A stretch of DNA of 64,000 nucleotides, from the NCBI GenBank assembly GCA_015143295.1, contig CM026557.1, forward strand, positions 30,513,965 through 30,577,964, written 5' to 3'. Position 1 is the first letter of the stretch. Every line of letters starts with the position of its first letter. Positions 46,526-58,800 of this stretch are shown here, one piece after another. Origin of the DNA: Tetracentron sinense (Eukaryota > Streptophyta > Magnoliopsida > Trochodendrales > Trochodendraceae). The notes under the pieces were generated by a model. That model did no database searches and was not told the origin of the DNA. It saw only the letters and a list, made by a program, of their open reading frames with translations. Position numbers and translations under genes: made by a program.

Positions 46526-46541
46526 ATCTCCCACTTGGCCC
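46526..46541 (-). promoter_or_regulatory. Copia polypurine tract
   Basis: Read on the minus strand, gggccaagtgggagat directly precedes the 3' LTR. It is nearly the same tract as in the older copia element at 10320-10336. Confidence 0.85.
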
Positions 46542-47240
46542 AAGCAATCCCTTTTAAAAGAATAATTAAGAAAAAGACTTCCCGGACTGAAACCTTTAAA
46601 AAAAAAAAAAACGTGAGTGGCCACTCTATTTTATTTTTTAAAAAAAAATAGTTGCCAAGAATTACATGTTCTTAAACTTTCACTCTAAAACAAGAGTGCC
46701 ACTAACAGTGATCATGGAAGCACATAGTATCTACTAGTTTTCATTACTATGACACAGGCCACTCCATGGTCAAACTGCTAGTAACACTAATATCTTCGAG
46801 AGGAACTTTATGATGACTATTATGGTGTGACATGGAAAATACACAACTTTATGTGATCAATATGCGTATATCCATAAGTGTCCACGCTACATGCATTTAA
46901 GCATATGCATGTCATTCTGATACCTTACGACATCCGTCATGTGAAATCCATCACCTTATATCCAGAATGAAGGCCTCAAACATGGTGCCCAACCATATTC
47001 AACCCAAGCGACTTGAGAGCTTTGTGCATGCTCTCGGGCTTAACTTGACATCAATGGCATCCGCCATGTGAATACCATCACTTGATGTCTATACTTTCGC
47101 ACGTGCATTCAAAAACATAAGAACAACTAAAATGATGCATCAATTATTTCCAAAACCATAACATTTATAAATGAGAGTATATCAACATAATATATGAATC
47201 ATAAAAAGGACTGAAATGAGATAATAAATAAATACTCCCA
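46542..47240 (-). other. Copia 3' untranslated stretch
   Basis: About 700 bp between the pol stop and the polypurine tract. I see no coding frame. A block around aaccatca-cttgatgtc / catcaccttatatcc recurs at about 46946 and 47087 as a weak repeat. Confidence 0.5.
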
Positions 47241-50200
47241 CTAAACAAAAGAATCAAAAGACTCTAAAACTCCCATACGGGTTACATGCTCTTTGAAAAC
47301 TCTAACTGAAAGACCCTTAGTCAATGGATCAGCAATCATGATTAAGGTAGAACAGTGAGGGATAATGATTAAACCAGCTCGAACTTTCTCTCGCACATAT
47401 AGATATTTTATCTCTATATGTTTGTTCCTGCTTGTGACATGGTCGTTCTTAACATATTGAACGACAGCTGCATTATCACAATGAACTTTGATCGGTCGCT
47501 CAATGGAGTCCACTATTTTGAGCTCACTGATAAAGTTCTTTATCCAAATGGCCTGTTGTGCAGCCTCATAACAAGCAACATACTCTGCTTCCATGGTAGA
47601 AGATGCCACCAAGGATTGCTTGGCACTTCTCCATGAAACTGCACCTTGAGCTAACATGAAAACATATCCCGAAGTCGACTTCAAACTATCCTGACATCCA
47701 GTATAGTCAGAATCTGAATAACCAATAACTTCCAGCTCATCACATCTCCGGTAAACCAGCATGAAATCTTTAGTCCTTTGAAGGTACCGAAGTACTTTCT
47801 TAACTGCAGTCCAGTGAACAGCTCCAGGATTCTTCTGATATCTTCCCAACATCCCAACAATGAAACTCAGGTCAGGCCTGATGCAAATCATGGCATACAT
47901 AAGACTCCCAACTGCGGAAGCATAATCAGTAGAATCCACTTGAAGTCTTTCAACTTCATTCTTGGGACATTAACGATTATTGAAGATATCTCCCTTAACT
48001 ACTGGAGCATCTCCGGGAGCACAATTCTGCATCTTGAATCTGGTTAACACTTTGTCAATGTAAGCCCTTTGTGATAAACCCAAACATCCTGAACTGCGAT
48101 TTCTAGTGATCTTGATGCCTAAGACATAACTTGCCTCTCCCATATCCTTCATATCAAAATTCCGAGACAAGAATAGCTTGGTATCATGAAGCATATGAAC
48201 ATTATTACTTGCTAAAAGAATGTCATCGACATACAGCACAAGAATGATAAACCTACTCCCACTCAACTTGAGGTATATGCATCGATCCATTGGATTTTCA
48301 TGGAAACCATGTTGAATAACAACTTTATCAAACTTCAGGTACCATTGCCTGGAGGCCTGTTTCAAACCATAAATCGACTTCTTCAGATTGCAAACAAGTT
48401 CTTCACTTCCAGGAGTAACAAAACCTTCTGGTTGATCCATGAAAATTACCTCTTCAAGTTCACCATTCAGAAATGCAGTTTTAACATCCATTTGGTGAAG
48501 TTCTAGATTGAAATGCGCTACTAGAGCCAAAATAATTTTGAGGGAATCTTTCTTCGAAACAGGTGAGAAGGTCTCAACATAGTCAATGCCTTCCTTCTGC
48601 TTAAAACCCTTGGCCACAAGCCTTGCCTTAAATCTTTCAATTTTACCTTCAGAATCCCTTTTGGTCTTGTAAATCCATTTACACCCAATAGTTGAGGAAT
48701 TAGGAGGTAAAGATGTAAGATCTCAGACTGAATTCTTCTCCATAGACATCAATTCCTCTCTCATCGCATTCAACCATTCTCGAGAGTGCGGACTCTGCAG
48801 AGCATCTTGAAAACTGGAAGGATCTACAGAATCACTAATGTCACCTTTATTCAAATACACTTCATAATCAGAAGATATAGCTGATCTTCTATCCCGTGAA
48901 GATCTTCTCAGAGATACTGGTGCAGCAACAGTTGGAGCAACAACAGTTTGAGTTGGTGCAACAATATCAGCTGCTATTGTCGCACCCTGTTGTTCTTCTT
49001 GCACTGGCACTGCAACTGTACGAGTGACCTGAACAACCGGTGAAAGCGGCCTAGCTAGAAGTGGTAGTAGTGAAAATGAACTACCATCATCAAGTACTTC
49101 CTCAAAAACAACTTCTCTGTGAACTGAGCTTCCAATTTCACCATCTTCCAGAAATCTCGCATTATTGGTCTCCCCAAACTGAGATGGTCTAGAAGGACAA
49201 TAAAATCTAAAACCCTTCGATCTCTCCGGATATCCAATGAAGCGACAACTCACAGTTCTAGGATCAAGCTTCTGCAAGGTGGGATCATAAATTCTTGCTT
49301 CAGCATGACAACCCCAGATGCGAGAATGATGAAGACTAGGCTTTCTCCCAGTCCAGAGGAAAAAGGGGGTTTCAGGAGTTACATTGTTGGGGACCCTGTT
49401 CAAAATATAAACAGCGGTCTTAAGGGCTTCACCCCAAAAGCTATCAGGTAAATCTGTGTGACTCATCATGCTGCGAATAGCATCCATATAAGTTCGGTTC
49501 CTCCTCTCAGCTACACCATTCTGCTCCGGAGTCCCAGGAGTGGTGTACTGAGGCACAATACCGTGTTCACGAAGGAAACTGACAAATCCATCGTGGTTAA
49601 CCCCATCAACATCAGCTTTCCCATAGTATTCACCTCCCCTATCAGAACGGACAGCTTTAATCGGCCTGTCCAACTGCTTCTCCACTTCAGCCTTGTATTG
49701 CTTGAACATCTCTAATGCTTCAGACTTATGATGAATTAGAAATACAAAGGCATAACGAGAGAAGTCATCGATAAAACTGATGAAGTATCGCTGACCACCT
49801 CGAGATGCTGTAGGGAGAGGTCCACATATATCAGTGTGTATCAGGTCCAAAAGACCAGTACTTCTAACTGCATCCAAATTCCGACTCTTAGTCATCTTTC
49901 CCTTAATACAGTCTATACAAGTCTCGAAGTCAGAAAAGTCAAGGGGTTCCAGAACTTCAGACTTAACTAAAGACTCTAAATGCTTCTTTGATATATGACC
50001 CAATCTACGATGCCACAACATAGAAGAATTTCCCTTTTGTCTAACACGTTTAGAACCGGTAACTGGAGTAGAAGAATCAACTGTCATGCATAGTAAGGAT
50101 GATGCAAAACTAGAATCCAAAACCAACTGATAAAGACCATCAATCAAAATACCATTTCCAATGGTCTGCAAATTATGTCTAACAGATAGCACACTCCCCT

Positions 50201-51398
50201 CAAATAAAAAACTGTAGCCAGATGTACCAAGTCTAGAAACTGAAATAATATTCCGTCTAAAAGACGGCACATAAAAAGTATCATCCAAAAGCAAAACATG
50301 ACCAGAGTCTAAAATCAGTCTGCAAGTCCCAATAGCCTCTACTACTGCTGGTGAAGAATTCCCCATGAATAGAAGCTCCTCATCCTTGGCCTTACGTCTA
50401 TGTACGAACCCCTTAAGAGAATGAGAAATGTGCACAGAGGCACCTGAATCAATCCACCAAGTGTTTGAAGGAACATCTACTAGGTTTGATTCAAAGCATA
50501 CCAATGATAAATTAATACCTTTATTCTTCTTCTTGGCCCACTCCTTATACTTTAAGCAGTCTTTCTTCACATGCCCTTTCAACTTGCAGAAAAAACATTC
50601 TATCTCCTCTGGTTTGATGACAATCCCTCTGCCCTGAAACTGATCTGCCTTCCCTTTCCCTTTGAATTGATGACCCTGGTTCTGCCCTGAACTCTGCCCT
50701 GGAAAAAATCTCTGAGTATTTGGCTTCTTGAAAACTTTTGTCTTGAAGTTCTTCTTACTTCCAGAACGAATAGCCAAATTTGCAGATTCGGCCTTACCAT
50801 GCTTAGTGCGTTCTTCTTCACTCACACAAACTGCTATCAGTTCGTTGAGGGTCCACTTTCTGTCCTGTGCACTGTAATTAACTTTGAATGCATCAAAGGA
50901 GTGAGGAAGAGAAGCCACAGCTAAATGGACCATGAGGTCATCCTCAATGGTCAAACCCAACTCTCGGAGAGAGATAACTAACTTCGAGATTTTGAGAAAA
51001 TGTTCTCGAACGCTCCCAGCACCATCATACTTCATAGAAATCAACTGAGTCAGACTGCTGTACTGTCTGGATCTAACTGACCCCATAAACTGCTTCTTGA
51101 TAGTCTCAAGAAGCTCTTTAGCTGTCTCAGCCGAAGGGATACCTCCTCTGATGGCTTCCTGAATAGAAGCCCTGATGATCATCATGGCCATCCGATTGAC
51201 CTTCTCCCATTTCGAAAACAAAGACCTATCTGAGTCCGAAGACTCAGCAATGGGAGCATCCGGCTTTTCCTCCAGGAGGACAAAGTCATAGTCTAGGCAG
51301 CCTAGAACAATGTCTAGCTGCATCTTCCAAGAACCATAGTTTGAGCCATTCAATGGCTCAATCCCAGTCAAATACCTGTGTACAACAGATCCGTCCAT
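47241..51398 (-). pseudogene. Copia gag-pol polyprotein with two nonsense codons
   Basis: One frame of 1386 codons including the stop, read from ATG 51396-51398. Gag begins MDGSVVHRYL; its CCHC knuckle is CFFCKLKGHVKKDC (about residue 270). Protease has WWIDSGASVHI (about 313). Integrase has an HHCC finger starting WHRRLGHI, then IHTDICGP, VRSDRGGEYYG and TPEQNGVAERRNRT. RT has CKWIYKTKRD, MDVKTAFLNGELEE and LYVDDILLAS with both catalytic aspartates. RNase H has GYSDSDYTGC and STMEAEYVA. The frame is broken by TGA at 48723-48725 (codon 892, just before RT) and TAA at 47970-47972 (codon 1143). Apart from these two stops it is full length. I leave the copia lineage unassigned. Confidence 0.95.
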
Positions 51399-52915
51399 AG
51401 CTGCAAATAATGATGTCTATATATGTTATGGTTTGTAATACAAATTATCGCACAAATTATAAAACTTTATTTGGTTCTTGTAGTTGCTAATTTTAGTTCA
51501 AATTAATAATTCTAACCGGTCTAGGGGTTGAGCCGGATTAGCTAAAGTGGTTTAATATTTAAAAAATGTTTTCTTCCACTTTACGGGACAGGTGGGCGCA
51601 TCATCTAATCACACCTTTGGGCAAGAGATTTCGATATGCAATTCACCCCCCAAATGGCGACAATAGTCGCGCACAGAACTAACCTATCATGCTTTGGATT
51701 GATCAGGACACTTCCACACCTTTGGGCAAGAGGGTTATCCTTCTCTCACTTCCACATATAAGTTATTCTGTCCCACTTATTCTACAAGAAGTCCCTAGAC
51801 ACTTTTGGGCAAGACTAGTTATTCTTATGTATTTAAGTGCAAACTTGCAGATTACAAGAGATCAAAATCTCCTATTCAAAGGATCATAACTTCTTTAGGA
51901 CGGTCACCTTTGGGCAAGACGATCTAACCTAATTCAGTTATGCTCATTCGAATATCTGCCTTACTGGTCATTCCTAAACCCCTTTAGGAATGACCCAAAT
52001 CTTAAAAATGCACCAAAACAGTCATTTATAGTGCTCAGAAGTCCAAAAGGACCCAAAAAAATGAAACCAGAACACTCAAAAACCTCAAAAGAGGTAAGAC
52101 ACTTCCCTGGACGTGTCCTGGAAACGCATCACGCGCGCCAGACACGTCCCTGCGAGTGTCACGCGCAGGACACGCGCGTCTCAGAAGCTGGGAGTGCACG
52201 TCACGCGCGGGAGGGTGCGTCACAAGCTGCAGTGCGTGTCACGCGCTTGCGCCTTACGGTTTCCGGTCTGATTCGGTCCGGTCTGACCGGTTCGATTCGG
52301 TTAGATCGGTCTGGTTCAGATGGACCGGTTTGGATACAAACGGGTCGGGTCAAAAATTCGGGTCGGTTTGACCCATTAGGATTCGGGTCCGGGTCCAAAA
52401 TACGGTTTTGGGTTTAAACCATTCGGATCCGGTTCGGGCTAAACCTGTAGGGTCGGACCGGGTCAAGGGTCAACGGGTCGGTTTGACCCTCGTCACTCTC
52501 ACCCGAAATTTTTATTTTTTATTTATTTATTTTGAAAACCAAACTGCCGTAGCAGTTAACTCCTTTAGTGGGGGCCCTACCGGCCACCATCCCGGCAGCC
52601 GCCGGTGCCAAAAGGTCGGCCATAGTCCGGCGACCAAAACCTTGCCGGCGGCAGAGTTTTCTGATGATCGACGGCAGCGGAATCACCGTCCAACCGGAAA
52701 CGACCGAAAAAAAAAACCCAAAAATTATTATTATTATTTTTTTAAAATTTTATAACTCCCTTTAATCAATTAAAATATTCCGAATTCAACTAAAAGTACA
52801 ACATTACCCCAAAAATTCCAGAAAAATTATTTATAATTAAAAACAATAATTATAATAATTAATCCGGATTAATCCATCATTGTTAGATTAATTTAAAAGC
52901 ATGGTTCGAGCTTGT
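51399..52915 (-). other. Copia 5' leader with CGCG-box cluster
   Basis: An unusually long non-coding leader between the primer-binding site and gag. At 52120-52250 tcacgcgc-type motifs occur about five times. At 52260-52490 cggttcgg / cgggtcgg / ggtttgacc motifs alternate. At 51612-51920 the phrase ttttgggcaaga or cctttgggcaaga occurs four times, roughly 100 bp apart. An A/T-rich stretch adjoins the primer-binding site. Confidence 0.6.
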
Positions 52916-52927
52916 GCTCTGATACCA
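52916..52927 (-). promoter_or_regulatory. Copia primer-binding site (initiator tRNA-Met)
   Basis: Read on the minus strand, tggtatcagagc lies 2 nt inside the 5' LTR edge. Confidence 0.92.
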
Positions 52928-52929
52928 AT

Positions 52930-53481
52930 TGTAAGATTAAACTTAATCTCATAAAATCACTATTCTATGTCGAATAAAATATGACAGGATCTAGATCATG
53001 CAATATTAAATTAATCTAGTGAATATAAATTCAGGGATAAATATATTCGTACCTTTTAGGATCAATGAATAATGTCGAGGACAATATGAACGACTTTATG
53101 AATCCAGAAACCTGCAAAATAAAATCAAGAACCTCCTTTGGGAGTCTTCTCTTCTCCTCTCAAGTTTATCGATGGGGCTTGAAAAATAACGTGAGTGAGA
53201 AGAGGGACTTTCCCAAAACTTATAAGATAAAAAAAAAAACCCTCGTAACCACCCATCACGATCCAAGGGTCATGGGAAGCCACACCAAATCTAACGGTGA
53301 GTCATCCAACCGTTTCTCCTTAATTATCGAACATGTGTGAGTCCCATGTTTGACCACATCTTAGTGGGACCCACCAATTTAAACATTCTCTGATAGCAAC
53401 CTTATCAATCCGGGATTTTGAATAACCAAAACATGATTGCGTGGGCCACACCAAAAGTTGTAAAATATTAAAACTCTTACA
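52930..53481 (-). repeat. Copia 5' LTR, 552 bp
   Basis: Partner of 45974-46525. Differences seen include gtcgagg against gccgagg, cttctcctc against cttcgcctc, and ctctgatag against ctcttatag. Confidence 0.95.
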
Positions 53482-54760
53482 GAGATCACACGATCTAAAT
53501 TTGGATTTGAATTCGAGGAAGTTGCTCATTTGCAAATTTCCACTCTTGTAGAGACATGTGTCTCTACCTTCTCCGATGGCTGTTCCTTCTCCGGCAAAAC
53601 TCTTTTTTCTTCAACCCAACTCCGGCAATACCAAATTTCCATCGCCTCCAGCCACATCTTGCAATTCTCACATAACTCTTCCTCCCAAACATTGATTTCC
53701 AATGTATATGATATGGAATGGAAGACGATAGAGATTACACGAGGGACGAGCCTAAGATCTCCAACAACTTTGATTTTAGCAAAGGAGAGGATGGACAAAT
53801 CCGCCGTTGAGGGATGCACCTCCACCAAACCACCACAGATTGATCCAATTTTACCAAGCACAGACGGGGTCCAGAGATGAAACGGAATACCTTTTACTGC
53901 TACCCATCTTGGTTTGTTCAAACTAGTAATAGGTAGAGAATTTGACGCCGGCCACCATCTTCGGAAGCCCACAAAGTTACGATTGCCTATTGGGAAACTT
54001 TGATTTCCACAAAGCTCTGATATCTGGGTAATGTTTTTTGTGTGAAAAATAGCCCGGTGAGCTTCAAATGGAAAAAGAGATACATTCTCCTCCCCAGAAA
54101 GTAGTTTACTAATGATTTTTGCTACTACCCCCCAGTCGTCCTTCTTTTGCGAGCCTCCAATAGAGCATAGGACGGCCGCATCCCAACCATTGAAAGCTCC
54201 GGCATCCAAGTCCACCACCACCTTACTGAATTCCTTGTCCCACTCTATATGGCAGTTGAGGCCCACCCAGGGTTCCACTCTCCATGATTCTTTCCTCACC
54301 GGATGGCTGGACTACTTACCACCTTCTTCTCTCCTGTTTACATTTGAAAGTTTCTTAGGATATCTCAACACAGTCAAGAAAGCTTCCCAGCCTAAATTGT
54401 TAATGCCTCTGGGGATGATAATTCGATCATCAACCCCATCCCCCCGGAAAGCCTGAACTGAAATGAATTCGCCTCTATGATTGCTTCTCTTTTCCCCTAT
54501 TACAGAGCCTTTACTTCCCCTGAACTTCCTGAAGCAGTAACCCTTTGCTTCCTTGACATCCTGAACCGATTTCTCCATCCAACCTATTGCCTCTGCCGGT
54601 AGCCATAATCTACTCCTGAATCCCCTTTTCGTTGTCTCCATTATCTTAAGCATATAAACTGCGTGAAGCCCGACTTCCTGAACCTCGAAAGATTTGGCTT
54701 CTACGACAAACTCGCCTCTTTGTGTTGATAGATGCATCTTCATTCTTCCATTTTAAAACA

Positions 54761-55856
54761 TAACAGCTAAATATTAAAAGATTAGCACTCACCTGAAAAT
54801 TTCAACCTACCTTAGCATCCTCTAGTTACATCCTCTTAGAATTATGTACAATAAAAACTAAGGAAAAGGGGAACTTGAGATTCAGCATACCAATTGTAAT
54901 GAAAACTCTTGGTCAATTGATGCTCTAAATTGAAGACCCACTTGTATCCATTCAGAAAAAAACCAATAATCATGAGGGTTTTTATTACCAACTATTAATG
55001 TGTTGATTTTACCTTGTGGATGTGGACAGAGGAAAGTGACTTTAATTGCACAGGTGCTAAAATAAATCATCATTGAAGGGGATCAAAAGATAAGGTAGTA
55101 AGTCTATTCCATAGGAAAAAGGCTAAGTCTATTCCATTCACAAAAAACCAAAAAAGTGATCGGTTTACTTACTTTTTTTATCAACCAAGTCTATTCCAAT
55201 AAGAAAGAAAAGATTCAAAGGAAATAGCAAAAATTTAAAGATCCATCTAAAAAAGCAGGCAAAGGCATTAAAGTTTTCTCCAACACACTTCAAAACATAT
55301 CACATAGAGAAGCATCCCCCTCAATTCCTCTTCTTCAGCAATGACTATCCCAACATGAACCCCCACCTTTGATTCATAACCATATTCTTCCCCATCAAGT
55401 GCTCCAACCATACACCCACAAATAATTTCATCGAAAATGGTAAGTCTCAAACGCGGAGGTTCATGTGGAGAAAAACAGTGGAAGATATAAACATTCAGCT
55501 CGGCAAATCAAAAATAGAACACTAACTCAAATCACATTATAACCCAACTTGAAATCAAAGATAACACCCACCTATGAAAAGCATTTGTCCCCAACTTGAA
55601 CTCCAATATGCCTAATCACTCACAAACTCAAAATCCTTGAAAACAAAGATCCAGAGAAATCACCTTCAAGTACTTCGCTCGAAATCCCTTAAAACACAAA
55701 GATCCAACACAGCCAAACCATTACAGAAGGAAAAAATTTGCAGTAACAATACTAATCAGAAAATATGTTACAAAGAGGAAAAAAAATATTCAATGCTATA
55801 ATATCCAGAGAGAACCCTTGAATATCGTTTTCATTGGTCGTGTAATCATCAAACTC
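54761..55856. other. Unassigned region between the LINE and the tandem array
   Basis: Two short minus-strand frames (55073-54882 and 55450-55268) have ordinary amino-acid composition but no recognisable motif. They could be exons of a host gene or part of a LINE 5' UTR. Nothing else is seen in this 1.1 kb. Confidence 0.35.
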
Positions 55857-58800
55857 ACAATTGATTAACTCGTGAAGATAAATACTAACACTTGATAAAT
55901 GAGAAAAAAAGAGATGCATCAATATAACTAAGGGAATTGGTAGCCATATACACCCCCACTATCGTGCCAGAAGGAGAATCACTTTGGGGTGGGCCCCAAC
56001 AAACCCCAAGTAATTGTCGAAATGTAGAGACTGGGACGTCTACGACAAGCGAGTCCATAAATAGTAAAATCCTATTTCTTTATAACTTTTTTTAAACATT
56101 ATACTTTCAGTTATAGACTAACATCTAGCATTAATGAAAAATTAGATTATTAATATAAGATTACAAAAGAAAAATAAAATAAAAGGGGGAGACTTACCGT
56201 AAGTGAAGTCGATTGAAAGGAGCAGCCTAGAACTAATAGTCCTTTTTTTAGAAGTCAATGATTCTGTATTGTAATTTCCAGATAGTTATAATGGTGTAAT
56301 TAACTACTTTACCGAATATATCTAATTTAGAAATAAGAAAAAAATCAAATTATTAACAATATAAGACATGATAAGCAATTTAAAAAATGCTGAAACTTAC
56401 CATGGGAGAATCCGAGAGCAAATGACAGTCACGAAAGTTGAAGGGCAGCTAAGAGCAAGGTCCATGCTAAGCTTAATGGCCCTTGAGCAGAAGTCATCGT
56501 ACACACCTCGTTCCATATAGCTCACATGGTGTAGTTGAATAATGTAGGAGTACATAAAACAAATTCAAACAATCAGTTTTCTTACATAGAAAATTTTGAA
56601 TAAAAAATTATAAAAATATAAGAGTTAAAAGTACAAGAACTAAGCACATAATTATATTCAGATCGAGTAATTAGAAGAGAATTTCCCTTAAGCAAGACAT
56701 CTACTCACCATTGATTAACTCGTAAAGATAAATACTAAAACCTAATAAATGATAAATAAATAAAAGGATGCATCCATATAACTAGTGAAATTGCTAGCCA
56801 TAAACACCCTCACTATCTTGCCAGAAAGAGAAACACTTTGGGGGTGGGCCCCACCAAACCCCAAGAACTTGTCAACATGGAGAGAGTGAGACATCTACGA
56901 CTAGCGAGTCTATAAATAGTAAAATCCTATTTCTTTTTTACTTTTTTTAAAGATTATACTTTCAGTTATAGACTAACATTTAACATTAGTGAAAAATTAG
57001 ATTATTAAAATAAGATTTCAAAATAAAAATAAAATAAAATGGGGACATATACCGTGAGTGAAGTCGATTGAAAGACGCATTTAAAAATTAATAGTCCTTT
57101 TTAAGAAGTCAATGATTCTGCATCATAGTTTCCAGATATTTATAATGGTGTAATTAACTACTTTACCGAATAAATCTAATGTAGAATTAAGAAAAAATCA
57201 AAATTTTATCAATATAAGACAAGATAAGCAACTTAAAAAATTATGAAACTTACCATGGGAGAATCTGAGAGCAAATGACAGTTGCGAAAGTTAAAGGGCA
57301 GCCATGCTAGGCTTAATGGCCCTTGAGCAGAAGTCGTCTTTCACGCCTCGTTCCATATAGCTCACATGGTGTAGTTGAATAATGTAGGACTAAATAAAAC
57401 AAATTCAGACATCAGTTTTCTTACCCAGAAAATTTTGAATGAATAATATAAAAATATAAGACTTAAAAGTACAAGAACTAAGCAGAGAATTATATTCAGA
57501 TTAAGTAATTAGAAGAGAATTTCCCTTAAGCAAGACATCTACTCACCATTGATTAACTCACGAAGATAAATACTAACACTTGATAAAAGATAAAAGAAGG
57601 GACGCATCAATATAACTAAGGGAATTGCTAGCAATATACTCCTCCACTATCTTTCCAGAAGCAGAAATACATTGGGGGCGGGTCACACCAAACCCCAAGG
57701 ACTTGTCGAAATGGAGAGAGTGGGACTTCTGAGACTAGCGAGTCTATAAATAGTAAAATCCTAATTCTTTTTTATTTTTTTTAAAGATTATACTTTAAGT
57801 TATAGACTAACATCTAGCATTAGTGAAAAAATAGATTATTAACGTAGTTTACAAAAGAAAAATAAAATAAACAGGTAAGACATACTGTGGTGAAGTCGAT
57901 TGAAAGGCACAGCCTAGAACAAATAGTCCTTTTTTAGAAGTCACTAATTCTGCATTATACTTTCCAGATAGTTATAGAGGTGTAATTAACTATTTTACCG
58001 AATAAATCTAATTTATAAATAAGAAAAAAAATCAAATTGTTAACAATATAGGACAGGAAAATAATTTAAAAAATGGTGAAACTTACCATGGGATAATCCT
58101 AGAGCAAATGACAGTCGCGAAAGCTGAAGGGCAGCCAATGCAAGGTGCATGCTACGGTTAATGGTCCTTGAGCAGAAGTCGTCGTTCACGCCTTGTTCCA
58201 TATAGCTCACTTAGTTGTTATGTAATATAGGAGTACATATAACAAATTCAAACAATCAGTTCTCTTACATGTAAAATTTTGAATAAATAATATAAAAATA
58301 TAAGAGTTAAAAGTACAAAAACTAAGTAGAGAATTATATTCAGATCGAGCAATTAGAAGAGATTTTTCCCTTAAGCAAGACATCTACTCACCATTGATTA
58401 ACTCGCTAAGATAAATACTAACACTTAATAAATGATCAAAAAGGGATGCATCCATATAACTAATGAAATTGCTAGCCATAAACACCCCCACTATCTTGTC
58501 AGAAAGAGAAACACTTTGGGGGTGGGCCCCACCAAAATCCAAGTACTTGTCGAAATGGAGAGAGTGGGACGTCATTGACTAGCGAGTCTAGAAATAGTAA
58601 AATTCTAATTCTTTTTTTACTTTATTTAAAGAATTATACTTTAAGTTATAGACTAACATCTAGCATTAGTGAAAAATTAGATTATTACCAAAGATTACAA
58701 AAGAAAATTAAAACAAAAGGGGGAGACCTACCATGAGTGAAGTCGATTGAAAGGAGCAACGTTGAACTCTTAGTCGATTTTTAGAAGTCAATGATTATGC

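Larger units (their letters stand above)
45974..53481 (-). mobile_element. Ty1/copia retrotransposon, nearly intact, 7.5 kb
   Basis: Two 552-bp LTRs begin tgtaagattaaac and end aaactcttaca. A perfect 5-bp duplication, gagat, flanks the element at 45969-45973 and 53482-53486. The order on the minus strand is 5' LTR 52930-53481, primer-binding site 52916-52927, a leader of about 1.5 kb, gag-pol 51398-47241, polypurine tract 46526-46541, 3' LTR 45974-46525. By eye the LTRs differ at about seven positions plus two or three single-base indels, so the insertion is fairly recent. Two nonsense codons in pol disable it. Confidence 0.96.
43869..54743 (-). pseudogene. LINE ORF1 (DUF4283-like), split by the copia element
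   Basis: ORF1 starts at ATG 54741-54743 (MKMHLSTQRGEF) and ends at TGA 43869-43871. Excluding the copia insertion it spans about 3.36 kb. The N-terminal part has RWVAVKGIPFHLWTPSVLGK and IGSICGGLVEV, typical of the DUF4283 domain of plant LINE ORF1 proteins, which bind RNA. A TAG near 54309 and frame changes near 45650 and 45200 break it. Coding continues on both sides of the copia element: FLEFKSKFRSCDL before, ISAPKSGEFGDSRQVVRG after. That shows the copia element landed within this ORF. Confidence 0.8.
40094..54760 (-). mobile_element. L1-type LINE, interrupted by a copia element
   Basis: A minus-strand non-LTR retrotransposon. The 3' end carries a 9-A tail (40094-40102), and ORF2 and ORF1 follow to the right. 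The copia element at 45974-53481 splits ORF1; without it the LINE is about 7.1 kb, usual for plant L1. The 5' boundary is placed near 54760 because ORF1 starts at 54743 and no LINE coding is seen beyond. I found no target-site duplication. Stops and frameshifts in both ORFs make it inactive. Confidence 0.85.

Noticed and set aside
52201-52490. Real protein in the GC-rich leader (Asp/Arg/Pro-rich frames)
   Set aside because: All frames are products of the repeated cggttcgg / cgggtc motifs in the copia leader; there is no conserved motif.
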